Source of the DNA: Oscillospiraceae bacterium
GTDB taxonomy: Bacteria > Bacillota > Clostridia > Oscillospirales > Oscillospiraceae
DNA: 9,305 bases
Reading direction: 5' to 3'
Assembly: GCA_024404215.1 (NCBI GenBank)
Contig: JAKSQI010000052.1
Span: forward strand, 1-9,305
Below the pieces are notes generated by a model that ran no database searches, had not been told where the DNA came from, and saw only the letters and a program-made list of their open reading frames with translations. This document shows positions 1 to 5,769 of this stretch, one piece after another. The position numbers were made by a program, and so were the translations under genes. Numbering within the stretch: the stretch's first letter is position 1; each line of letters opens with the position of its first letter.

Positions 1-319
1 TGCCGATATGGGGGCAATTCAGCCCTTCTGAGCAGGCTTTAACTATGCCATCCGAGTCACTGACCATGATGTCGTAGCCAGAGGCGTCACCCTGAACGGA
101 TACATTCATCTGCATCTCCAGACTACCCAAGGGGTACTCATCTGACAGAGCAGCAACCAAATGGGCTGTCCCCTGGGCGGCAGAGGACAAATTGGCGTGT
201 TCATTTTTCAGCACGTAGGTGTAGGTCAAGGCCATGGAGACGCCTCCAAGGAGTGCCAGACAAATCAAAATCAAAAGCAGGGTGCTGAAAAGGTTTTTCA
301 AAAAAATACTGCTTCTCAT
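1..319 (-). CDS. Sensor histidine kinase, N-terminal part (cut by window edge)
   Basis: This frame starts at an ATG (319-317) that overlaps the TGA stop of the response regulator gene (318-316) in an ATGA arrangement. It stays open for 106 codons to the left edge. The visible protein begins MRSSIFLKNLFSTLLLILIC, a basic N-terminus followed by one hydrophobic membrane segment at about residues 7-32. An extracytoplasmic region follows, with a GYDIMVSDSDGIV stretch and two cysteines (CSEGLNC) that resemble the sensor part of clostridial membrane kinases. The histidine and ATPase domains would lie beyond the window. The kinase identity is therefore inferred from the membrane topology and from coupling to an OmpR-type regulator. 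The stimulus is unknown; the neighbouring copper operon makes metal or envelope stress possible but does not prove it. Confidence 0.8.
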   Translation of the reverse strand, partial: MRSSIFLKNLFSTLLLILICLALLGGVSMALTYTYVLKNEHANLSSAAQGTAHLVAALSDEYPLGSLEMQMNVSVQGDASGYDIMVSDSDGIVKACSEGLNCPHIG

Positions 320-1005
320 CCGTCCGTTAGCTCAAACTTGTAGCCTACGCCCCAAACGGTTTTTAAACTCCATTTATCACTTACATTTTCCAGCTTTTCC
401 CGCAGACGCTTAATATGAACATCAACGGTGCGGCTGTCACCGAAATAATCAAAGCCCCAAACCTCATCCAGAAGCTGATTGCGGGTATATACCCGGTTGG
501 GAGAGGAGGCCAGGTGAAAGAGCAGTTCCATTTCCTTGGGGGGTGCCTCAACCTTTTTGCCGTCAACGGTCAGTTCAAAGCTATCCATGTCTATTTCCAG
601 TTTGTCAAAGCTAAGGCGGCGGGCGGAGGCTGTACCGCTATCCCCATAACGCCGCATGACTGCGTGAATGCGGGCCAGCAGCTCTTTGGCCTCAAAGGGC
701 TTGGTGACATAGTCGTCGGCCCCCATTTCAAGGCCGGAAACCTTGTCAAAGGTTTCTCCTTTGGCGGTGAGCATAATAACGGGAACTTTTGATTGTGCGC
801 GGATTTCCCTCAGCACGCCCCAGCCGTCCAAAACCGGCAGCATAATATCCAGCAGAACGATATCCGGGGCATTCTGCTCGAAGGAAGACAAACCCTTTCC
901 TCCGTCAGAAGCCAGCAAAACCTCAAAGCCATCCCGCTCCAGATAAAGACGGAGCAGCTCGGCGATATTGGAATCGTCTTCAATGACAAGTATTTTTTTA
1001 GCCAT
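316..1005 (-). CDS. OmpR/PhoB-family response regulator
   Basis: This 229-residue protein is a DNA-binding response regulator of the usual length for the OmpR family. The receiver domain (residues 1 to about 118) has the acidic pair E9-D10-D11, the phosphoacceptor D53 in LLDIMLP, the switch threonine T80 in MLTAK, and K102 in TKPF. The C-terminal winged-helix domain (about 128-226) has the recognition-helix motif SRTVDVHIKRLREKLE and the closing wing motif VWGVGYKF. The start ATG follows an AGAGGA ribosome site. The gene overlaps the downstream kinase gene by four bases, so the two are probably translationally coupled. Phosphorylation by that kinase would switch on DNA binding. It is divergent from the copper operon, but nothing visible in the protein assigns it to metal sensing. 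Targets are unknown. Confidence 0.96.
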   Translation of the reverse strand: MAKKILVIEDDSNIAELLRLYLERDGFEVLLASDGGKGLSSFEQNAPDIVLLDIMLPVLDGWGVLREIRAQSKVPVIMLTAKGETFDKVSGLEMGADDYVTKPFEAKELLARIHAVMRRYGDSGTASARRLSFDKLEIDMDSFELTVDGKKVEAPPKEMELLFHLASSPNRVYTRNQLLDEVWGFDYFGDSRTVDVHIKRLREKLENVSDKWSLKTVWGVGYKFELTDG

Positions 1006-1108
1006 GGTAATCCTCTTTCTGCCACCATTTCGCTGCCTGCCATGGAGAAGCCGACAGCGAAGAAAGCAAATATAACCTTCGGCAAAGTGTTGCTCCGCCG
1101 ATAGGTCT

Positions 1109-1114
1109 ATTATA
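1109..1114 (-). promoter_or_regulatory. Candidate -10 element for the two-component operon
   Basis: Read on the minus strand this is a perfect TATAAT, about 104 bp upstream of the response regulator start. No good -35 element lies 16-18 bp further upstream (candidates such as TTCATC match poorly). The promoter may therefore depend on an activator, possibly the regulator itself, or may not be used. It is the best candidate in the divergent region. Confidence 0.4.
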
Positions 1115-1157
1115 CATCCCTTTGTCCCCGGTGGATGAATTTTTTTTTAATTTTGTC

Positions 1158-1187
1158 TTGACAAATGATACCCTGCGGGGGTATCTT
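1158..1187 (+). promoter_or_regulatory. Sigma-A-type promoter of the copper operon
   Basis: A consensus -35 TTGACA (1158-1163) is followed after 18 bp by a -10-like TATCTT (1182-1187). The start of transcription would fall near 1194. One CsoR-type palindrome fills the spacer and reaches the -10, and a second begins just after the expected start, so bound repressor should block RNA polymerase. The copA ribosome site GGAGGG (1234-1239) follows, six bases before the ATG. Confidence 0.75.
1167..1185. promoter_or_regulatory. CsoR operator 1
   Basis: GATACCCTGCGGGGGTATC is a perfect 7-5-7 inverted repeat. It matches the TACCC-N5-GGGTA form known for CsoR copper repressors of Bacillota. It lies between the -35 and -10 elements of the copA promoter. 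The csoR gene is three kilobases downstream in the same operon, so autoregulation is expected: Cu+ binding releases the repressor. Confidence 0.85.
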
Positions 1188-1197
1188 AAAACAAGAA

Positions 1198-1216
1198 GAT
1201 ACCCGTAGGGGGTATG
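1198..1216. promoter_or_regulatory. CsoR operator 2
   Basis: GATACCCGTAGGGGGTATG is a second near-perfect copy of the CsoR-type palindrome, with one outer mismatch. Its centre is 31 bp from that of operator 1, close to three helical turns, so both face the same side of the DNA. It lies just downstream of the predicted transcription start. Two sites would allow cooperative or stacked CsoR tetramer binding. Confidence 0.8.
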
Positions 1217-1245
1217 TATGATTCTTACAATCCGGAGGGAAAGGC

Positions 1246-4032
1246 ATGAAACAATTTCGGGTGACCGGTATGACCTGTGCCGCCTGCCAAAGCCGCGTGG
1301 AAAAGGCTGTCCTGGCTGTAGATGGGGTGGAGAGCTGCGCCGTGAGCCTGCTGACCAATTCCATGGGTGTGGAAGGCAGTGCTGCGGCGGCTGCTATCAT
1401 TCAGGCAGTGGAGGCAGCCGGCTATGGTGCTTCAGAAAAGGGGGGAGAGGCAGTCTCGTCAGTGCCCAATTATGACGATATGCTGACAGACACTGAAACC
1501 CCAAAAATCCGTAAGCGGCTGATTGTCTCTATTGCTCTGCTGCTGATTCTCATGTATGGTTCCATGGGACATCACATGTGGGGCTGGCCGCTGCCGGGAT
1601 TTCTGGCCGGTAATCCTGTGGCTTTGGGACTGGCCCAGCTTTTGCTGAGTGCTGTCATTATGCTGATAAACCAGCGCTTTTTTGTCAGCGGTGTAAAGGG
1701 GCTGCTGCATAAATCCCCTAACATGGATACTTTGGTTTCCATGGGCTCCGGGGCATCCTTTGTTTACAGCGTTTATGCTTTGTTTGCCATGACTGCTGCC
1801 CAGCAGGCCGGCAATATCGAGAGAGTCATGGCCATGATGAACGAGTTTTATTTTGAATCTGCGGCCATGATTCTTACCCTGATTACATTGGGAAAACTGC
1901 TGGAAGCCGTCAGCAAGGGCAGAACCACTGACGCCCTGAAGGGCTTAATGCGGCTGGCCCCTAAAACAGCTGTGGTGCTGCGCGACGGCCGTGAGGAGAC
2001 GCTGCCTATTGAGCAGGTTCGCATTGGTGACCATTTTGTGGTTCGCCCCGGGGATACCATTCCTGTGGACGGCTTTGTGGTATCCGGTGGCAGTGCTGTT
2101 AATGAAGCGGCGTTGACCGGAGAGAGCATTCCGGTGGATAAGCTGGTGGGGGACAGTGTGTCAGCGGCAACCCTAAACCAGTCCGGCTATCTGGAATGCG
2201 AAGCAACCCGTGTTGGGCAGGATACCACACTCTCTCAGATTATTCAGATGGTTAGCGATGCGGCGGCAACCAAGGCCCCTATTGCCAAGGTTGCTGACCG
2301 AGTTTCCGGGATTTTTGTTCCGGCCGTTCTGGGCATCGCCCTGGTTACTGCCATTGTGTGGCTGCTGATTGGCAAGCCCTTTGGCTTTGCCTTGGCACGG
2401 GCGATTTCCGTGCTGGTTATCAGCTGCCCCTGTGCTTTGGGCCTGGCTACCCCGGTAGCCATCATGGTGGGCAATGGCATGGGGGCCAAGCATGGCGTCA
2501 TGTTCAAAACGGCTGCCTGTCTGGAAGCTGCGGGCAAGACCCAGATTGTTGTACTGGACAAAACCGGAACCATCACCGCCGGAGAACCTCGGGTTACCGA
2601 TATTTGTCCTGCTGAGGGTATAAGCATGCAGACCTTGACAGAACTGGCCTACACTCTGGAACAGCAGAGCGAGCACCCCCTTGCCCGGGCCATCCAAGGC
2701 TTTGGTGAGGAAAAGGGTTTAACCAAAAGGAGAATTGAAGGCTTTCAGGCCCTTACAGGCAGTGGCTTAAAGGCTGTCTGCGAAGGGAAGACCTTATATG
2801 GTGGCAGCCTCAGCTTCATTCGCACGGTTGCTGTTGTGCCTCAAAAGCTGGAAACCGAAGCCAATGCTTTGGCTGAGGAAGGGAAGACGCCCCTTTTCTT
2901 TGCTGAGGACGGGGCTGTTGCAGGCATGATTGCTGTAGCGGATGTCATAAAGGAAGACAGCCCCGAAGCAATTCAACGCTTAAAAAACATGGGTATTCGG
3001 GTTGTTATGCTTACCGGGGACAACGAACGCACGGCCAAGGCCATTGGCCGACAGGCCGGGGTTGACCAGGTCGTTGCCGGAGTTTTGCCCGACGGTAAGG
3101 AGGCTGTAATCCGGCGGCTGCAGGAGCACGGCCGGGTGACCATGGTAGGGGACGGAATCAACGATGCTCCCGCTTTGACAAGAGCGGATGTAGGTATTGC
3201 CATTGGAGCCGGAACCGACATCGCCATTGACGCAGCGGATGTGGTCTTGATGAAGAGCAGACTGCAGGATGTACCGGCAGCCATCAGTATGAGTCGTGCC
3301 ACCCTGCGGAATATCCATCAAAATCTTTTCTGGGCTTTTTTCTACAATGTTATTGGCATCCCTCTGGCAGCTGGTGTATACTACGGGATAGGGATGCTGC
3401 TGAACCCCATGTTTGGTGCAGCTGCCATGAGTCTGTCCAGCTTCTGCGTGGTCAGCAATGCTTTGCGGCTGAACCTGCATAAAATGTATGACAGCAGTCG
3501 TGACCGACGCATTTCACCGGTAGAGCTTCCTGTGCTGGTGCCTGCCGCTGAGCCTGAGAGGACGGTTCTGTCTGAGAGGACAGAGGCTGAGCAGGCAGAG
3601 GGTAATCTTCTTTTCCGTATTGATGGTATGATGTGCGGCCACTGTGAAAAAACAGTCGGACAGGTGCTGGGGGCCTTTGAAGGCGTTCAGGTGCTGGAGG
3701 TCAGCCACGAGAAAGGCATTGCTTCTGTTTTGTGGGACGGTCAGTCAGACCCGGACAACATGAAGCAGGCCATTGAGGCAGAGGATTATACCGTAACTGC
3801 CGTTGAGCAGCTTGGACTGCGGCGGCTTGAACTGCAGGTAGAGGGCATGATGTGCGGCCATTGCGAAAAGACGGTTAAGGCTGCCCTGGAGGCTTTGGAC
3901 GGCGTGGAGAAAGCCAAGGCTGACCATACTACCGGGAAGGTATGCCTTAGCTTGAGCCACGATGTGGATGACCGATTGCTGCGGGAAGCAGTTGAAGCCG
4001 AGGATTACCGGGTTACCGGTATAGGGTTATAA
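1246..4032 (+). CDS. copA: Cu+-exporting P1B-type ATPase with extra C-terminal HMA domains
   Basis: This membrane ATPase pumps Cu+ out of the cytoplasm using ATP. An N-terminal heavy-metal (HMA) domain carries GMTCAAC (residues 8-14). The membrane segments begin near residue 90, with an M/H-rich loop (MGHHMWGW) after the first. The core shows the actuator TGES (291-294), the transmembrane metal site C394-P-C396, the phosphorylation motif D438-KTGT, the nucleotide-site SEHP (475-478), and GDGINDAP (635-642). YN (700-701) and MSLSS (728-732) in the last helices are the signature of the Cu+ subclass. After about residue 745 comes an acidic linker, then two further HMA domains with GMMCGHC at 794-800 and 867-873. 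At 928 residues it is about 130-180 residues longer than typical bacterial CopA, because of this tail. It is the first gene of the operon, under two CsoR operators. Confidence 0.97.
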   Translation: MKQFRVTGMTCAACQSRVEKAVLAVDGVESCAVSLLTNSMGVEGSAAAAAIIQAVEAAGYGASEKGGEAVSSVPNYDDMLTDTETPKIRKRLIVSIALLLILMYGSMGHHMWGWPLPGFLAGNPVALGLAQLLLSAVIMLINQRFFVSGVKGLLHKSPNMDTLVSMGSGASFVYSVYALFAMTAAQQAGNIERVMAMMNEFYFESAAMILTLITLGKLLEAVSKGRTTDALKGLMRLAPKTAVVLRDGREETLPIEQVRIGDHFVVRPGDTIPVDGFVVSGGSAVNEAALTGESIPVDKLVGDSVSAATLNQSGYLECEATRVGQDTTLSQIIQMVSDAAATKAPIAKVADRVSGIFVPAVLGIALVTAIVWLLIGKPFGFALARAISVLVISCPCALGLATPVAIMVGNGMGAKHGVMFKTAACLEAAGKTQIVVLDKTGTITAGEPRVTDICPAEGISMQTLTELAYTLEQQSEHPLARAIQGFGEEKGLTKRRIEGFQALTGSGLKAVCEGKTLYGGSLSFIRTVAVVPQKLETEANALAEEGKTPLFFAEDGAVAGMIAVADVIKEDSPEAIQRLKNMGIRVVMLTGDNERTAKAIGRQAGVDQVVAGVLPDGKEAVIRRLQEHGRVTMVGDGINDAPALTRADVGIAIGAGTDIAIDAADVVLMKSRLQDVPAAISMSRATLRNIHQNLFWAFFYNVIGIPLAAGVYYGIGMLLNPMFGAAAMSLSSFCVVSNALRLNLHKMYDSSRDRRISPVELPVLVPAAEPERTVLSERTEAEQAEGNLLFRIDGMMCGHCEKTVGQVLGAFEGVQVLEVSHEKGIASVLWDGQSDPDNMKQAIEAEDYTVTAVEQLGLRRLELQVEGMMCGHCEKTVKAALEALDGVEKAKADHTTGKVCLSLSHDVDDRLLREAVEAEDYRVTGIGL
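3607..4029 (+). repeat. Tandem duplication encoding two C-terminal HMA domains of CopA
   Basis: Two in-frame units, with period 219 bp (73 codons), encode residues 788-860 and 861-928. Both contain GMMCGHCEKTV and both end in EAEDY-x-VT, while the middle parts have diverged. They resemble each other more than the N-terminal HMA domain (GMTCAAC), so they probably arose by duplication of a single CopZ-like domain fused to the ATPase. Confidence 0.8.
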
Positions 4033-4049
4033 AGAACAGGTGTAATAGC

Positions 4050-4361
4050 ATGAGTGAAAACGAAAAGAAGAAGGATTGCTGCTGCCGCAAAAAGGACAGA
4101 GACGAGCGGGAACGGAAAGCTATGCTTAACCGTTTGGCTCGTATTGAAGGTCAGGTACGGGGTATCCGCGGTATGGTGGAAAACGATGTATACTGCGTGG
4201 ATATTCTTACTCAGGTCATGGCTGTGCAATCTGCCTTGAACGGTTTTAACAAGGTTCTTTTGGGAAATCACATCAAAAGCTGTGTCACCACCAGCGTACA
4301 GAAGGGCGAAGAGGACAAAATCAATGAGCTTGTAGAAACCATTCATAAGCTTATGAAATAA
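4050..4361 (+). CDS. csoR: Copper-sensing transcriptional repressor CsoR
   Basis: This 103-residue all-helical DUF156/CsoR-family repressor contains the family motif LNRLARIEGQVRGIRGMVE (about residues 26-44). The Cu+ ligands are in place: C49, H74 and C78, with the same spacing (25 and 4) as Cys36/His61/Cys65 of the Mycobacterium tuberculosis CsoR. This favours a copper sensor over the formaldehyde (FrmR) or nickel (RcnR) branches. It most likely binds the two palindromes upstream of copA and leaves DNA when copper is bound. The start follows an AGGTG ribosome site, 17 bp after the copA stop. The charged N-terminal tail carries three consecutive cysteines (10-12), which is unusual and might bind metal or react with oxidants. 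Confidence 0.95.
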   Translation: MSENEKKKDCCCRKKDRDERERKAMLNRLARIEGQVRGIRGMVENDVYCVDILTQVMAVQSALNGFNKVLLGNHIKSCVTTSVQKGEEDKINELVETIHKLMK

Positions 4362-4378
4362 CAGAAGGAGGATTTTCT

Positions 4379-4570
4379 ATGACTACCATTAAAGTAAATG
4401 ACATGATGTGCAATCACTGCGTAGGCAAGATTACCAAGGCTCTGGAGGCAGAAAAACTGACCTTTGAAGTAAGCCTGGAAAACAAGACGGTGACCATTGA
4501 CGGCTGCAGCCACTGCGTGGCAACTGCCAAAGCCGCTTTGGAGAAGGCTGGCTTTACCCCTGAGGTATAA
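4379..4570 (+). CDS. copZ: Small CopZ-like copper chaperone with a second CxxC
   Basis: This 63-residue single HMA domain is a cytoplasmic copper carrier that would deliver Cu+ to CopA or CsoR. The metal site is MMCNHC (residues 9-14). The beta-alpha-beta pattern follows the family, but a second motif, CSHC (43-46), sits at the start of the second helix, where ordinary CopZ proteins have no cysteines. The protein is also slightly shorter than typical (about 68-70 residues). The start has an excellent AAGGAGG site (4365-4371), and the gene lies 17 bp after csoR. Its function as a chaperone is inferred from family and operon. Whether the second pair binds another metal ion or forms a disulfide is open. 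Confidence 0.88.
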   Translation: MTTIKVNDMMCNHCVGKITKALEAEKLTFEVSLENKTVTIDGCSHCVATAKAALEKAGFTPEV

Positions 4571-4573
4571 GCT

Positions 4574-5284
4574 GTGGCCGGGTGGAACCTATGGCATGGA
4601 TGCCATAAAATCTCCCCCGGATGTGCCCACTGCTATGTCTATCGCAGGGATGAATCCATTGGCGTGGATGCGTCCCAGGTTCGAAAAACCAAAAGCTTTC
4701 AGCTGCCAGTCAGCAAAAACCGCGCCGGAGAGTATAAAATACCCTCCGGCGAAACCGTGTATACCTGCTTTTCCTCTGACTTTTTTCTGGAGGAGGCAGA
4801 TCAATGGCGAGAGGAAGCGTGGGATATTATCCGCAGGCGTCCGGATTTGAATTTCTTCCTTGTTACCAAACGCATACACCGTTTTTGGGAATGCATTCCC
4901 AAGGATTGGGGGGGAGGCTGGGAGAATGTATATATTAATGCCACGGTGGAGAATCAGGCCATGGCGGATTTCCGTATGCCCTTATTGGTTGAGGCCCCTA
5001 TCCGCCATCGAGGGGTGGCCTGTGAACCTTTGCTGGAAGCAGTGGACCTTAGCTCCTGGCTGGGGCAAGGAATTGAACGGGTAGGTGCCGGAGGAGAGTC
5101 GGGTCCTGATGCCAGAATCTGTCGTTTCGATTGGATTCTGGGTCTGAAACAGCAGTGCAGCTCAGCCGGAGTATACTTCAGCTATCATCAAACCGGTGCC
5201 AAACTGGAAAAGGATGGTAGGCTTTACACCATTCCCCGCTACCTGCAGCATGAACAGGCAAGAAAGGCCGGACTGGATGGGTAA
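4574..5284 (+). CDS. DUF5131 (phage Gp37/Gp68-type) three-cysteine protein
   Basis: This 236-residue protein of unknown biochemical function begins with WNLWHGCHKISPGCAHCY, the defining three-cysteine motif of the DUF5131/Gp37-Gp68 family (C10, C17, C20). Its C-x6-C-x2-C spacing suggests an iron-sulfur or other metal site. Other family signatures are SSDFF (67-71), LVTKR, TVENQ (124-128), CEPLLE (150-155) and GGESGP (173-178), with a C-terminal YHQTGAK. Members are found in phages and beside TcmP partner genes; no TcmP gene is visible here. It starts at GTG only three bases after the copZ stop, with the ribosome site GAGGT inside the copZ 3' end, so it should be co-expressed with the copper genes. 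Length is normal and the gene appears intact. A role in copper handling is a guess from context only. Confidence 0.88.
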   Translation: MAGWNLWHGCHKISPGCAHCYVYRRDESIGVDASQVRKTKSFQLPVSKNRAGEYKIPSGETVYTCFSSDFFLEEADQWREEAWDIIRRRPDLNFFLVTKRIHRFWECIPKDWGGGWENVYINATVENQAMADFRMPLLVEAPIRHRGVACEPLLEAVDLSSWLGQGIERVGAGGESGPDARICRFDWILGLKQQCSSAGVYFSYHQTGAKLEKDGRLYTIPRYLQHEQARKAGLDG

Positions 5285-5318
5285 GGATAAGAATTGTGGA
5301 AAACTTTTGAAAAAGTGC

Positions 5319-5347
5319 TTTACAAATGAAAACCTAGGTGCTATAAT
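5319..5347 (+). promoter_or_regulatory. Strong sigma-A promoter upstream of the cobalamin riboswitch
   Basis: The -35 TTTACA (5319-5324) and -10 TATAAT (5342-5347) are separated by exactly 17 bp and lie 35 bp after the DUF5131 stop. Transcription should start near 5354, a few bases before the riboswitch. No convincing terminator separates the copper operon from this promoter; the only hairpin seen is a short AT-rich one at 5303-5316. Confidence 0.85.
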
Positions 5348-5367
5348 CAAAACACAATTAAAGATTG

Positions 5368-5474
5368 TTGGTGAGTTCAGCCGTTCAATCGGCATACGGA
5401 ATGGGGTGCAAGTCCCCGCGAGTCGGTCACTGTGAAGTCCTTCGGGAATAAGTCAGATACGTAGAATTCATCAG
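5368..5474 (+). ncRNA. Cobalamin (B12) riboswitch, compact form
   Basis: The 3' part has a B12 box, AAGTCAGATAC (5450-5460), preceded by GGTCACTGTGA and a TCC-TTCG-GGA hairpin, as in cobalamin aptamers. The characteristic GGGGTGCAAGTCCCC hairpin (5403-5417) and a GCCG/CGGC arm (5380-5393) are present. The closing stem P1 pairs GGTGAGTTC (5370-5378) with GAATTCATC (5464-5472), nine pairs with two G-U. The aptamer is short, about 105 nt, lacking the large peripheral arms of the classic adenosylcobalamin type. It may belong to the smaller class that prefers methyl- or aquocobalamin, but that is inference. It lies in the leader of the lipoprotein gene and is followed by a terminator. Confidence 0.88.
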
Positions 5475-5482
5475 ATGTTTCC

Positions 5483-5532
5483 ACCGAAACTGGAATACAG
5501 GCTTTATTGATTTTATCGTCTGTGGCTTCGGT
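5483..5532 (+). promoter_or_regulatory. Candidate antiterminator of the riboswitch
   Basis: ACCGAA (5483-5488) can pair with TTCGGT (5527-5532), and nested inside it ACAGGC (5497-5502) can pair with GTCTGT (5518-5523). This fold takes up the 5' arm and loop of the terminator that follows, so the two structures exclude each other. Expected behaviour is antitermination without cobalamin and termination with it. A small TTCCA/TGGAA hairpin (5479-5495) competes with this fold. Confidence 0.5.
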
Positions 5533-5551
5533 CTGCAGGCGTTTTTCTTTT
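5517..5551 (+). terminator. Riboswitch-controlled intrinsic terminator
   Basis: CGTCTGTGG (5517-5525) pairs with CTGCAGGCG (5533-5541) around a CTTCGGT loop, nine pairs including three G-U. It is followed directly by a T-rich run (5542-5551, one C). It lies about 45 nt after the aptamer, the usual place for the expression platform of a transcription-attenuating riboswitch. Confidence 0.72.
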
Positions 5552-5580
5552 CCTGTAGACACATGCCCCAGGGTGGGAAC

Positions 5581-5709
5581 GCATTATCTTCGTTTCGACT
5601 TTGACATGTGTCGATTATTCTGATATTTTTAAGTGCCCTTGAGCAATCGGGCAGGGCCTGAGCAACCCTGCCCGATAGGGAACTTAACCTCCACCAGCGA
5701 AGATGATGC
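5581..5709 (+). ncRNA. Rod-shaped structured RNA element, identity unknown
   Basis: A long imperfect hairpin follows the riboswitch terminator. The outer stem pairs GCATTATCTTCG (5581-5592) with CGAAGATGATGC (5698-5709), 12 pairs with one G-U. A large asymmetric internal bubble of about 36 nt against 10 nt follows. An inner stem TTAAGTGCCC/GGGAACTTAA (5629-5638 with 5678-5687) has one mismatch, and a perfect 11-bp GC-rich tip (5646-5656 with 5666-5676) has the loop CCTGAGCAA. The fold is far too extensive to be chance. It is not followed by a T run, and no separate promoter is seen on either strand. It could be a leader element of the lipoprotein mRNA. Its rod with a central bubble recalls 6S RNA, but it is short for that family and I could not confirm any conserved 6S sequence. 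Confidence 0.5.
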
Positions 5710-5769
5710 ACGACCTAACTACCAATCGTGCCTCATATATTATTTTTGATGAGTATATTGAGGGCGTTT

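Noticed and set aside
415..792. Plus-strand frame of 125 codons opposite the response regulator
   Set aside because: It is the mirror of a strongly conserved regulator gene, and its translation shows no family features.
2173..2697. Long minus-strand open frame of 174 codons inside copA
   Set aside because: It is antisense to the conserved ATPase core, has no recognisable domain or good ribosome site, and arises from the codon bias of copA. The same applies to the minus-strand frames at 2244-2627 and 2980-3480.
5303..5316. AT-rich hairpin after the DUF5131 gene as a terminator
   Set aside because: ACTTTT/AAAAGT is short and has no GC stem, and only a few Ts follow; it is too weak to call.
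5427..5711. Minus-strand frames across the riboswitch leader
   Set aside because: They cover the aptamer and stem-loops, lack family features, and are best explained as chance frames in structured noncoding DNA.
5728..5769. Upstream GTG start extending the lipoprotein by 14 residues
   Set aside because: It would place residues ahead of a clear signal peptide and lies within the GCACGA/TCGTGC hairpin; the ATG at 5770 has the better ribosome site.
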